Below, one piece after another: positions 37,229 through 50,178 of a stretch of 64,000 nt of DNA. Origin of the DNA: Lichenostomus cassidix (Eukaryota; Chordata; Aves; Passeriformes; Meliphagidae); NCBI GenBank assembly GCA_008360975.2, contig CM039182.1:80755405-80819404 (forward strand), written 5' to 3'. Each line of letters starts with the position of its first letter. The stretch's first letter is position 1. The notes under the pieces were generated by a model. It was given only the letters and a program-made list of their open reading frames with translations. It was not told the origin of the DNA and searched no databases. The translations under genes and the position numbers were made by a program.

Positions 37229-39095
37229 TATCTGCAGGAGAGCAGGGCTCCATCACACGTAATGGTTAGTTGGGAAGACAAATGGCATCACTCCAAATGT
37301 TCTCCCCTTCCTCCTTCTTCCCCCACTTTATATCTGTGCATGATGTCACATGGTCTGGAATATCCCTTTGGTCAGTTTGGGTCACCTGTCCTGGCTGTGT
37401 CTCCTTCCAGCCTCCCATGCACTCCCAAGTCCCTCTCCAGTGTGGCAGTACGACAGCCCTGCTCAGCAATAACAAAAACATCTCTATATTATCAGCCCTG
37501 TGCTCAGCACAAACCCAAAACACAGCCCCATGACAGCCACTGGGAAGGCAATTATTTCTACCTCAGCCAAAACAAGCACACACAGGCACTGAAATTTTGG
37601 AACACGTCTCAGACCATATATTGACCTTGAAACTTACTGTAATTATAGTCAGGATTTTACATCCAGTAGTCATCAGTGGAAACATTGCTTGTTATGTTTC
37701 CACCTAAGCTGGTTATTGCTTAATTGTCGGGCAAAACTGATTGTTGGCAACAATTTATTTAGTTTTTGAATATAAGTCTGTTTTAGGTTGTTTGGAAAAA
37801 AAATCATCAAATTAGATATTTTAATATCAAAAACGTTAATAAAACTGTAATTTAATGAAAGCTTTTTTTCTAAAAAATTATCAAGGATGTATATATCAAG
37901 AAAGGAGAAAAATGTAAACAGGTCTATGAAGTGATGATATTAAAACCTGAGTGGCTAGTTAGAGGATTTTAACATGCACACATGATTTGATATGATCAAA
38001 ATCTTGTTATACACTGAGCTAAGCATTTATGGTTTATCTATCTAGTTTTCTCTGTTTAATAGAAATACATAATATTATGGAATATTATATCTTACCCATA
38101 AACTTCCTATTAACTTCCCTTGTTATTTGGTGTATGCCCTCCCCTCTGGGCTGCAGAACAGGCCTTCCCAAACGTTCCTCTTGCAATTATTACCACCTTA
38201 AAAGAGAACTCTTTCAAGACTTCATGAGTTAGGGCTTATGTCTGTGTGTGTTCGCAGTGTTGGATCTTTAATACTTGCTATTGCTGGGACATGGAAGATT
38301 GCAAAATGCTGCAGCTACCTAAAATATTTATCAGCATGAGAATGTGATCCTTTGTGTTCAGAACAAATGTACTTTGATATTTTTAAATTATTTACAGACT
38401 TTGCTGGAGTGAATCATAAATCTTATCATATATTCTGACACTGGTTTTCAATGCATGACTGTCTTCCCTTGGAAATCACATTAGGAATAGAAGTGAAGAG
38501 CGAATGCTAAAAGCTATGATTTTCCAGAGGTCAAAATTGGGATAAGTAAGAAGAAGGGATGCAACCTCATTCATTGCTATGTTCACCTAGACTCTATTAA
38601 GACCTGCATAAATTCATATGTATGTGCTTTATCAAATGAATGTGACACATATCTAACCCCCATAATTTTTAACACAAAGAATATTGAAACAAACTGGGGA
38701 AATTATGGACTTCATTGCTTTTTAAACTGCTTTAAATATAGTAAAGTGTAGTAGAATCCAGTAGACTGAAGTCAGTAACCCTTGACATAATATGCATTTA
38801 TTAAGCCAGACTTTAAAACCTTGTTTTCTAGTGACTACTGCAGTGAAGGCCATTCTGCACTAATAACTTTTTCCTTTATTTTTTTTAAAATACTGTATCA
38901 CATGAAAACAGACTTTAAAATTTTCTAAGTTCTTTTCACTGTAGTATAATCAATTTAGGAAACTTCTGTCAAAATAATCCCACATTCTGAGGCTTCATTG
39001 AAACCATCCAGCACAGGACAAAGATTTTTCCACTGAATGACACCAAGAATTGCTAATGTGATTTTTAGTAACTCATTTTCCTCTTGCCTTTTCAG

Positions 39096-39303
39096 ACTAT
39101 GGCACTATTAAGAAAGTACTTGCCCCAATGAACCAGACTTCAAGCAGCTGCCTACTTGAGGAAATTGAGCTCCTGCCGAAAAGTCAGCGAGAGCCCATCA
39201 GGAGCCTTCAGATCTTGCACAGCCAGAGTGTCCTTTTTGTGGGCCTTCAGGAACATGTGATTAAGGTGCCCCTGAAGAGATGTCTCTTTTACAAAACATA
39301 CAG
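39096..39303 (+). CDS. SEMA5A: SEMA5A exon D: last sema blade and start of PSI
   Basis: This 208-base exon has two bases completing Asp, then 68 codons, then two bases of a Ser codon (near human residues 425-494). The acceptor is ttttcag and the donor gtatga starts at 39304. The protein reads DYGTIKKV, NQTSSSCLLEEIEL with an NQT sequon, REPIRSLQILHSQSVLFVGL and VIKVPLKRCLFYKTY. The string from SLQIL to VPLKRC is the classic end of a sema domain; the Cys of KRC is the first PSI cysteine. DYGTIKKV is a SEMA5A feature. Reading past the donor gives a stop within about ten codons. Confidence 0.96.
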
Positions 39304-42300
39304 GTATGAAGAATCAGCTAGCTTTATTTGATTGCAAAATAATACATGCAGGGGGTTGCAGAAAAATGGGAAGGATAAATGGCTGCAAGTAGGAATTCAA
39401 ATTAATTGTCTCTCTCAGCAATGATTTCCTGTGTACATTGTTTATCAGAAGTGTCTCTGACTACTTGTACTAACTCGTTAAGACTAGATGAGGTTCTTGA
39501 GGAATTATATTCATATCGAAGTCTCATTATGCAAGTTCTGAATTCTGAAGTGAAACAGTAAGAAATGTTTTATATAATAAACACTTATCTGGTGAAGTGC
39601 AATATAGCTTCTGGTTTAATATGTTTAAAGCTTTAGACCTGGACAAATTAAATGGGGGTTTTTTTTGTTTGTTTTTTTAAAGCTGTATTATAACTGAATA
39701 AACAATATATCTCTGGATTCAGAAAGAAAATTGGCTCGGATGACCTGAGAATTAAGAGTACGTGAAAAAGTGGCTATTTAAAGGTAGTGTTGGATCAGCA
39801 AACTGTAATAAATGTCAATATGCTACTAGGTAAAAGGGCTATACAGCTGAGAGTTGTTAAATCAAAGAAAGAGGATAACTTACAAATTATCACTTGGTTG
39901 TAGACTATATTATGATAGCTAAGGAATTTAAAGTTCAGCAGACACCTTTTCAATAGGCTATCTGAAAATACATCTGGGCTGCAAAACATGCTATTAGAGA
40001 TTGTTAATTTCATTTAGTTAGTTGTATCTTCACTTTGATATGCGTGGTCCTGGTAATTCAGTACAATTGTTTTGTGTTACATCAGGTAGACACTGAACCA
40101 GGGTTGTGAGGTTGTGAGAACTGTGGCAGAGGCATGTCATTTGTTTTTTAGCTTGTTTTAGCTTCACCTTGTTTAACATACATTCCTTTGAAAGACTGGG
40201 CTGTCAAAGGAGGGAGAAAGGCTGCCAGTTGCCTTTCTTGGCTGCTACACTCAGGCTCACAGAGACATTATTTATGCAGAAGAGATATTATATCTCTTAA
40301 AAGGTAATGTGACCATTTGGAGGTACAAACATTTCTGGCTGTCAGAGGACCACGACTCTGGTGTCATAGCAGCAAGGTGACCACAGGACACAGATGTGGT
40401 AGAGCTGTGGCTCGGTGGCAGTGGAAGGAGATTTCCAAAGGACCTGGCTCACCATGGGGATTGGTACAATGCAGGAAGCCAGTGAAAGGCTACTGGGTTG
40501 AGAATAGGACTGAAGGAAAAGCTGGGCCCTAGAAAACAAGTGGGCCAGGGAAGGGAAGAATTCTATTTCTCGCAGTTTTTTACCAGCCCTTTTTTTGTTT
40601 ATGCTGTCTCATGTAGCATATTTTGACATTTTCTTTTGAAACAGAAGAACACTTGAAGCCCCACTGGAAGTCCTGCAAAGCTTATTTTAGGGGAAAGTTA
40701 TTTATGGGCAAGTCTCTGCTTCATGTTTTTTGTTAGTTTAGTAGCCTACATAGGACCAAGTTTCAGTTTCCTTGGAAGTTTCAGCTTTCCTTGGTTCAGT
40801 GAGTTGAAAAAGGATGTGTGCTGGCAAGTATTTACACCAAGCCTGCAGTCCACTTTGGACATTTCAAGGCTGGAACCTTGTTATGATTTTAGTGAGGTGT
40901 GAATGCACAAGGTCCCTGGTACCACTGCTTTTATCTGGACAATTCCTGAGGCATGGCAGTGTTATTCCAGCTGCAGGGGTCAAATATGCTTCTTCCCCTG
41001 CAGGGTAGGACTGCTTCAAGTCCCAGACCACATGCATGGCTGCAGGCTATTCATTCCTCTCCCTGTTTGAGCAGTGGGCTCTAATTGTCTAATTTAAAGA
41101 ATTTGTTTTAGAACGAAAAAGAACAAAACAAAACAAAGTGATACCATTCCCATCTTACTGAGTGGAACAGTAGTTAAATGCCTCAAATCCTACTCAAACA
41201 AAAATTTATTCCTCTGCCCAGAGGTATATGAAGTCTCATCTTCCAGTAGAATGACTTATTTAAAAGGAGATAAAATGATTCCTTGTGGGGTTTTTCAGTC
41301 ATACCTTTTGTAGTTGAATGACTTCTCTTGTAGTAATTAAATATCCATTGCACCAAAAGACTCACCATCCTTGCTTTCTTCTTGGTTAAAGAGTTCACCA
41401 GCAATTCTAGCCCTGTTTTGTGAAAAATGAGAGGATTTACAGATGTGATTCAGATGAAGAAAGGAATCTCCTTGTCATCTATCATTAGGGACCTAGATTA
41501 TTTGGAGAATGCAGATTGAATCTTTCTCTCACCTACAATTTACTTTTGGTTTGACTAGTTTTTTTCCTGGCTTGTACTGGATTTTTTTTTTTGCCTGTGG
41601 AAAGAGTGTGAGTACATTACTTGGGACTATAGATTTCTCCAGGCATTGAAACATCTTAAACTTGTTCACTGTGTTGCTGGGTGCTTTAATACTCACGTTC
41701 TTCTACTATGTTGCTAAATATTACTTGTATACTATAGCAATGGACAAACAGAGTAATGGATAAACCTGACCTAAGGTAGTGCCTTGGGGCATTGTGTGGG
41801 GTTTTTTCTGGATTATTTTAATTTTATTTATTCACATTTATTGTACCTAGGGATGCATAACTGTGCCAAAGCTATATTCTGAAATTCCATCAGTGATAAC
41901 TAGGGTCTCTTTCCTGGATCAAGGATGTGTACTCTTCAGTATCCACTCCACATAATTATTGAGGAATATGACATGCTTGTATAAGAATAACAGCCTTAAA
42001 AAAGCCAAAAGGCTGAAGATGTGCTAGCTCTGTCTTTTTGTATAAGTGGCACAGTGCTCAGTGCCTAATCTTATCTGATCTCTTTGTTAAGGTTTATTGC
42101 TGAGTTTTCAGACAATACCACTTCAGTCCCTCTGTTGAGCAGACTCTTTCATGAACTAATATCTCAACGTCAAGATAATTTTCCTGAGATTGTCTATTTT
42201 TTTTCATTATTCCTTGTTTCATCTTCCCACAGTAGGCCCAAAGCACAAGGTTATTGCTTTTATTTGTAGTTTATTAGGTCTTCTTAATTATTACTCTAAT

Positions 42301-42478
42301 ATGCTCTGCATGTCATAAGTCTGTTCCTCCAGTATTTTTGAGAGGTGGAGTAACCCTGTGACTTACTGCTGCCTCTGACAAACATTCCCTGTGCTTCAGC
42401 AGCTCTGCTTGTGACTCTACTCCCATAAACACTGTTAACAAAGGCCTTTGAAAGCCCTTGAAAATACATTTGGGGAGT

Positions 42479-42567
42479 TGTTTTTTTTTTTTCTTTTTGT
42501 TTTGGTTTTGGGGTTTTTTTGGTTTTTTTTTGTTTGGTTTGGTTTGGTTTTTGTTTTTTGGTGTTTT
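42479..42567 (+). repeat. T/G-rich low-complexity tract
   Basis: About 90 bases made almost only of T and G, with TTTGG-like units and one GGGG run, T-rich on the coding strand. Open frames on both strands across it (Phe-rich on +, Lys/Asn-rich on -) are produced by the tract. Confidence 0.9.
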
Positions 42568-45041
42568 AGTGAACTTGGCTGCACTTGTGACAGCAGACCT
42601 TGCCACAGGCAAAACCTGTTGTCACACCCATAGTTTGGGTTGCTCTGCACTTTCCATTATGCCATGATGTTACCATTGTTCATGAGTTGCCTATGCTGGT
42701 TCTTTGGATTGCCAGTTTCCATGGGAGCTGGTGGAGGCCATCTCACACAGACTTCTGCCAAAGTCTGTTAGTTTTGAACATCCTGTCATAATCATGCTGG
42801 TTTCAGGAGTCAGGGAAAAGTAATTAGGGACATGTCAGTACTTTGGAGAATCAGTTCTCAAAAAAACCTGCCAATTTCAAGTAGCAGAAAGCAGCAGAGC
42901 AGTTACCTAAGTTCAGTTCTCCTTTGGGAAAATACTTAAGGTTTGACCCAGTTATTATCACCTGGGTATTGCAATTCACACATGTTTATCAAACTTTTAC
43001 AGAAGTCCAGAACATTATTCACTGGAGCTATTTTCTCTATGAATTCTCCATCTCTTTGTACTTCTACAGAGTTGAGTAGGCCAAGCATGAAGCACAGCTG
43101 ACTTTTATATATCTGCTAATTAACTATAATGTGAGATAAACAGAATAATTATCATGAGAAGATAACTATTAAACTCTCTAAAATTTCAGTGTCTGCCGTT
43201 TACTTTGAAGGCTCTATGCACCTGTAATAAGGAATAAGATCTGTAGTACAGGGGTAGAGACTCTGTCCCCCAAAACAAAGAAGTGGTCATCTTTCATTCA
43301 TTGGAAGCAACTTTGTACTGGAGTTTTCAGTGCATTAGTTCTGAAAGGACAATGAAAGGTTGTATCAGCTCAACGTTCTTTAAAATCTTACCAAGCAAGG
43401 GTCAAGGATTGGTGTTTCTGATGGAAGGTAGGTTTCACACACTTGAAAGGCTTGAAAACTGATCTTACTATGACGTTATGTCTAAGTAAATAAATACTGC
43501 CATCTGCTAAAAGCTGTACAAATAGTCACTTCTCCGACATAAAAATAATACCCCAACTTTAGGAAATTTTTGAGCATTATTTTTTAAAATATATGCCTAA
43601 GATACTACTGGGTCACAAGGTTTTCTTGCTAAGTAGTGTTACCATAGCTTTTCTACTGTAACTGACTTTTTTGCTCGTTGAACTTCTTTATTCTTATTTT
43701 GGTGTCTTTGTGAGCCATGAGTTAAGCAATCTGTGCACACACAAAAGAGAACTGTAGCAGCACAGTGCTAAAAAGAGTACTGAATTAATGAACAGAGGAA
43801 AATTATATACTTTATTTCATTCCCAGAACTCCAGCAAGATTCCTGAATTAAGTATTTCAACCACTTTTGTATTCCTTTATTTTGCCCTAGCTGTAGGTTT
43901 TGCAGACTCAGAAGTACTCTCACACTCAATAGGACCCTGTTTTCCTGATAATATACACTCTATAAAATTAAATAGTAAAATAATTATTCCTGTATACTGA
44001 TACTACACAAGTTAATAACAAATATGTGGTCTAAACTATTACTAAGTGCTCATGTGTCCAGAAGAGCTTGCCAACAAATGGCATTGAAATTGCTGTTTGG
44101 AAATAATCATTCTAAGGTAGTTATTTTTGGATATTCAGGTGGATTTCCTGATTTCAAAATATGCAGGCTTTATTCCAGTTTAAATATGAGAAATCTGCTG
44201 CTGCATTATAATGTCAGAACCACATGAGGACTGATCTGAATTAGTGATTCCAGAGTAATATTCCAGAATCAGAGTTCTCATAAATTTCCCAGACAGGGAT
44301 AAACCATACTCCTGTCTGCAAGACTAGATTATAAGCAGATATTAAAAATGTCAATTCTTTTTTTGGGTATTAGATACACTGAAAAATCATCTTCAGTTGG
44401 TGTCAACTTATGAGAACAATATTAAAGTCAGCAGAACTATGAAATAAGCACAGTTGTAAGTTTTTCACACTCAGAAGTAGAGTATTAGTCCTGTACTGCA
44501 TAGGGAATCAATTCAAGCTCTATAGCACTGAGCTTGACCCTTTCTGCCTCTGTGAAGATAAAAGCTTTTGCAGGAAGTGTCTGTCTAACTGTCCCACAAA
44601 ATGCATCAGAGACAAACTGTTCATTTACATTCTGCTGCCCCTGAAATATTTAGTGACAACTCTTCAAAGTGTGATCTATGTATGTATGTACTATATTGTA
44701 TTATAAGCAGATATTTTTGTCAAACGAGAATTTTCCAGCCTGTTCCCAATTTAATTCTTGAAGTAGACATAGGAAGGAAATAAAAATGTCTTATTCTTTT
44801 AGTTTGCAAAAACCAGATGGACCCAACTACATATTTGCAATTCAGATTTTATTAGTAGGATATTATTTTGAACAAAAAAGTGACCTAAGAATGAAAAAAT
44901 TAAAATAGGCATGTGGTATTCATATATCATGTTGTAATTAATTTCATTGCTTTAAAAAGTATCAGAAGATTCAGGAATTCTAAGTTCAGTGTGTTTACTC
45001 CTAGTAACTGTAGGTACTTACAGGCAAGTTCAAGAAGTGGG

Positions 45042-45811
45042 GGTTGGATGAGTGGACAGTGAGGTGGATTGGGAAATGGCTGAATGCCAGCTCTCAGGGG
45101 GTTTTGATCACTGTCACAGTCTAGTTGGTGTCACTAGAGGTGTCACCTAAGGGTCAATACTGCACCCAGTATTGTTCAACCTGTTCATCAATTACTTGGC
45201 TGAAGGGGCAGATGTCTCCTCAGCAAGTTCCCTGATGACACAAAGCTGGGAGGAGTGGCCAATACCCCAGAGGGCTGTGCAGCCCTTCAGAGGGACCTCA
45301 ACAGGGTGGAGAGATGGGTGGAGAGGAACATCCTGAAATTCAACAAAGGCAAGTGCAGGGTCCTGCACCTAGGGAGGAATAACCCCAGGCACCAGCATGG
45401 ACTGATCTACTGGAGTGCAGCTCTGTGGAGGACCTGGGGGTTCCAGTGGACAAGTTATCCATGAGCCAGCTGTGTGCTCTGGGGGCCAAGCTGGCCAATT
45501 GAATCCTGGGGTGCTTTAGGAAGAGCACTGCCAGCAGGTCAAGGGAGGTGACCCTTCCCCTCTACTCTGGGGAGGCCACATCTGGAGTGCTTTGTGCAGT
45601 TCTGGACTTCTCAGTACAAGAGAGACTTGAAGCTCCTGGAGCAGGTCCATGGAAGGGTAACAAAGATGAGCAGGGACTGGAGCTTCTCTGGACGTGAGAC
45701 TGAGGGAGCTGGACCTGTTCAGCATTGAGACGAGAACACTGAAAGGAGATTTATCAATCTATATAAATATCTGAAGGGAACATGTCAAGAGGATGGAGTG
45801 CATGCTCTGAA
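45042..45811 (+). mobile_element. CR1 LINE fragment with remains of ORF2 C-terminus
   Basis: The block follows CR1 from the end of the reverse transcriptase reading frame: ggttggatgagtggacagtg, then gttcaacctgttcatcaatt, ctgatgacacaaagctggga and gtcctgcacctagggaggaa. One frame (45255-45464) still spells CR1-type protein (TPEGCAALQRDL, then FNKGKCRVLHLGR), ending in a frameshifted or stopped stretch. The match ends near 45800 after atctgaagggaacatgtcaa, before the usual 3' UTR and octamer tail. It is on the + strand and inactive. Confidence 0.92.
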
Positions 45812-48800
45812 AGTTGTCTTTCACATTTGATCCATATAGAGTTACTTGGAATTACCAACATTCAGCAAATAGTGTGTTATAAACAACTTTTATACATAAA
45901 TTTATGATTCTGGATTTGATGGAAGGGGCATGTGGGTTTAAGGCCGGTATTCTCAGTGATGTTGCAAGATTGAATTGTACCTAAATATATTTTGATTGTG
46001 TGACAGAAATTCAAGATGGATCAACAGTAATCCGCTCAGATTGTCTGAGATGATTAAGGATTTGATTTTTCTTACCAGTAGAGGCAAGGGATTCTGAATA
46101 TTTGACGTTCATCTTAGTTTGAGCTCCTAGGGCTATATAGGTTGTGTCCCTACCATTTATGTTTTTCTGCATCATTCATCTGTATCTTTAGATCCCTGTT
46201 CTGCATTGCACACACATATATATGTATACAGCTACAAAACCAGTAGTAATGAAAACACTGAGAAGTACCTTTGTGCAGAGGTCTAGTATCAGATTCATGT
46301 ATTCATTCAGAAATAGATAGAACTGTGCATTTGGAACACAAGACAGGCTTATATCTTCAGTTTTCTGTTCAAATTTGCAGTGATGAGTCTGTCTTCTGCA
46401 AAATAAGATTGTGACCCTTGTTCAGTTCCAGGTATACAAAGTGTCAGATCACATCTGACAGTAATTGGGACTTTGTAGGCATGGATATTTCAGTAGAAAT
46501 GATTGAAAGGGTCAGGATACTCTGTTCTTCTAAATGCTGTGTATAGGTAAAAACAGAAAAATGTTTCTTGAGCAGTGTTAGAAGATCAACCTCTTGCATT
46601 TATATATTGTATGACTAAAATTTTACAGCTCAAGAGGATACCTGATTAGCACTTGTAATGTATATTCATATGGGGATATATTTTCCCCCTCTAAGGGAAT
46701 TTAAAAATCTCTTTGAAATCAATGGTATTATGATATAGCTTTTAAACTTAAGGGTCTTTTTTGTTGTTCTTTGGAACACATATAAATTTTTTTTACTCTA
46801 AAACTGTATGGGATTTTTAATATATTTTGCTCTGAATTTTATTCAATTCTGCCTCATTTTCTGACTCAATAAATGACTTCAAATATTACTGAAGTAGAAC
46901 AATTTTGTTGGCCTACTTGATGATAATTATAAAATAGCTGAAGAAATTATTTGCTTTTACTGACATGCTTTAGAGTGAGGTGACTTATGGTTCTGTTAGT
47001 AGTCAGTCAAAACCCTTCAGCAAAACATTGCTGAAGTGTTGCCCCACTGTCAGTAGGCACACTGAACCAAATGAATGCCTTGCAGGAGACACACTCTGCT
47101 ACCTATCATTTATGAGTGGTAAAAAATGTGATGTGACAACATAGAGCAAAATTAGAATCCATCACAAGAAGCTGAAAGCTGTTAAATGTTTTGCAGAGAG
47201 TGCTGACTTGATAGGGTTAGTAGCATCAAGAGTCTTAGAATGAACCAGTTTAATTTTATTCCTGAATTACCTTCCTGTTCAAAATTGACAGTTTTAGCAG
47301 TGCTGAGACAAATCATGTGAAGTCTTAGAGATGTGGGCTGGTGCCTACTGGGATTAACAGACAAAGCATTCTTTCTCTGCTGAAATTGAGATGTAAGGTA
47401 TACTTCTAGAGACAAGATGACAAAATATATTATCCAGCTCTGCTACTTGCAGTGTGACAGTCTAAAAGGGCCCTGTCAAATGAAAGACCTAACACCTATT
47501 TTCAAAATTTATCTAATTTTTCAACAGCAGCATCTAAATGGCTTTAATTTAGAGATTTGGGAGGAAAAAGAGGTAAAGATGCATAGTAGTATCTGATTTT
47601 TTACTTTCCTTACTTGCATAAAATTGACATTAATTTGACAGCCATGTGGTATAGGGTTTTTTTTTTGGTTATTTTTTACATTGAAGCTGTTCCTCTTACT
47701 GCTGTCTCTTGGGAGAGAGAGATTGATTAAAAAAAGATAAAACAGTATAAAATTTTCCTAAGGATGCATAATTATGAGTTAAGGATAGTCTCTTTTAATT
47801 TCTCATTTCAAATAGAAGTTCTGATAGTTTCATACTTACAAGCTTCATTTATCTGACTTTTTATCTGTTAGCTTATTTTGTTATCTGTTTCTTTGTTTGT
47901 TTTATCTAGGCATAGTAGATAAAAATAATTAGGTGCTGTTACTCACGCATTAAATCATCCCTCAAAGGAAAGCAAATGGTTTTAAAAGGTGACATAACTA
48001 AGCAGTAAGGAACAAAAACTTACCCTCATGTTACCTCCCTTCTTTTAATTTTAAAGAAACCGTGTCCACTTTTCAGACATATTGGTGATCTAAAAGAAAT
48101 TAATAAGAAAACCCACTGAGATGTGAGACAGGGTGGAAAACAAGACAGAATTGTTGTGCCAATACCTGAGAACAGGGCAGCTCATTAAGCCAGGTCCTGC
48201 TCCATTTCATGAATATGTCTGACATGTTGAACTGAAAGAGGTTGATGATACTTAACTACAGTTTTGTAGTACTTTTTTTCTGTCTGAATATAAGATTTAA
48301 AAAATTAAAATTTTTACAATATGAGACTTAGGTCTAGTAATGACTGGAACAATGAATTATTAGCATGTTAGGAAAAAAAAAACCAAAACAGCAAAACTAG
48401 AGTTTCTCATGTGAGGAATATTTCTCTCACAAAATTTCTTGTTGCTTTGTTTGGAATAGTTCATGTGCTTAGAGAATTATTTCTGTATTGTAGTGTAAAG
48501 AAAAAAAATTACTGAAGATTGTGAATGCCTTTTATTTGGGAGGAATTTATCCTCTTATCATCTGCATGAAGTTAGCTGAGTTATTAACTTCTTAAAATCA
48601 TAGTTTTCGTAGGCTCAGTGGATCTTCTTAACTCAATTCTGAAAAGATTCACCTCATTTTACCTTGCTGTACAGCACTCCAAACCTGCTCAGCTACTGAA
48701 ATGACCATGTTCAGTGTTCAGAGAGTGATCAGACATGCTTTGTTTGATGCTTTCCTAGCAGTACAAGAACTTTTTTTCTTCCATGAAACTAGGATCTGTT

Positions 48801-49752
48801 CCGATACCAGAAAATTGTAAGGACAGTCGAAATATGTTTCTAGCACCTTAAAACTTTTGAGTAACTTGTAATGAAAAGTGCAAGCCATTTTGATTTGTCT
48901 GAATGGAAGGTAAAGTGAAAATGAAAGCAAAAGAGGAAATGGTGTCTAAGAGCAGAGTGGGAGAAGGATCAGCTTACTCCCACAAAAGAGGGAATGTGTT
49001 TCTAAGTGAAAGGATACTGACTTAAAAATATTTTTGTTTTTAATAATAAGCTTCTAGACCATAATAACCACATTTAAAAATATGAACACTTTGAAGTTAG
49101 AAAAGTGAGCACTTCTGCTTTGAGGCACAAGTTCTCATTTCAATGTTAACACTGCTAACACTGACAGTTGTGCTTTAGGTCAGCCTTTAATTTGTTTTTG
49201 TATTCTTTTTTCATAAAACACATGCTTTATCAGAGATATTCTGAAGGAGAACACTGGACATCATGTCTTGCAAACACTGGAAGATCAAGACACTTAAAAC
49301 TTTCCATAATTTCCATTAATGCTCCTTCTCGCTTTCTAGATAATTAGATGGAAACGTGTCGCCTGAGTTACAAAAATGCTAAGTGCTCACAGCTGTAAGA
49401 GCCATCAGGAGGAACTCTCTTCTGACCAGTGAATTCCATGAAGCAGAAGCTTTAGCTTTAATCTGGAAGCCTAATTAGGGAAAACCATGAAGTTTTGACT
49501 ATTATGCCTCTTACACTGTGCCAATTTTGCAGATGAGAACTATGCTCCCACATAGTACTGGCAATCTACCTTGCCATGTGTAATGTGGAAGTGAATTCTG
49601 TGAAATTTATAAGCACTAAGAATCCTCTGTGATGGTATTAAGGAATTACATTATGGAATCAGTACATCTGCTGGTCAGGTGTTAACATGGAAGAATATGA
49701 GGAATGCCAGAGATAAACAGAAATATCAGTGAAACTCATATATTAGTGAGGA

Positions 49753-50178
49753 CAGAATCACAGAATATTTGAGGTTGGCAGGCATCTCTAATGGTCATCT
49801 GGTCTAATTCTTGCTGGGCCTCCCAGAACCAGTTGTCTAGGGCCATGTCTGGGCGGGTTTTGAGTATCTCCAAGGAAGGAGAGTCCAAAAGCTCTCTGGG
49901 CTATCTGTGCCAACGCTCAGTCCCCTTACTGTAACAGTGTGTCCTGAAGTTGAAACCTTCTGTATTTCAGTTTGTGCCCATTGTCCCTGGTCCTGTCACT
50001 AGGCACCACTGAAAAGATCCTGGATCCCCTTCTTTACATGTACCCTTCAGGGTTTTGTACATATTGATGAGATCATTTCTGAGCCATGTCTTCACCAGGT
50101 TAAACAGTCCCAGCTCTCTCAGCTTCTCTTCACTGGAGAGATGCTTCAGTTACTTAATCATCTTTGTGGCCCTTCTGT
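49753..50178 (-). mobile_element. CR1 LINE fragment, 3' end, antisense
   Basis: On the + strand it begins with the reversed CR1 tail (agaatcacagaatatttgag) and runs through gcccattgtccctggtcctg and agctctctcagcttctcttc to about 50178. The tail at the left puts the element on the minus strand. It is 5'-truncated, as is normal for CR1. Confidence 0.92.

Larger units (their letters stand above)
36505..37585 (-). mobile_element. Solo ERVL-like LTR with 5-bp target duplication, split by a nested LTR
   Basis: The LTR proper is 36510-37580, from tgtcatggtttaacccc to cagccaaaacaagcaca. It is flanked by CACAG at 36505-36509 and CACAG at 37581-37585, a 5-bp duplication typical of ERVL-type integration. 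In LTR sense it lies on the minus strand: a TATA box TATAAA is at 37332-37327 and a CRE-like TGACATCA at 37348-37341. The right part follows the common avian LTR (gtttaataggaaaagcaa, gcttcccatgggcagg). The match stops at 36708 and resumes at 37229, where another LTR has inserted; without it the LTR is about 551 bp. There are no internal retroviral genes, so it is a solo LTR. Confidence 0.9.
17291..39095 (+). other. SEMA5A large intron (21,805 bp, phase 1)
   Basis: It runs from gtagga at 17291 to the acceptor ttcag at 39091-39095. It holds two abutting CR1 pieces (about 19545-20558), an AT dinucleotide tract near 21705-21730, a tetranucleotide microsatellite (29271-29305) and the nested LTR pair (36510-37580). 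The long spans 20560-29270 and 29306-36500 show no exon, RNA gene or transposon that I can name; open frames in them have no recognisable protein. Conserved enhancers may exist but cannot be seen without alignment. Confidence 0.85.

Noticed and set aside
36716..37624. Several Pro/Ser-rich frames near 37 kb.
   Set aside because: They are within the nested LTR and outer LTR; no retroviral protein motif is present.
40317..40539. Open frames on both strands in a less AT-rich part of intron.
   Set aside because: There is no known protein, repeat or splice context; the two frames overlap each other as mirror images.
42313..42667. Phe-rich and Lys/Asn-rich frames on opposite strands.
   Set aside because: They arise from the T/G-rich tract at 42479-42567.
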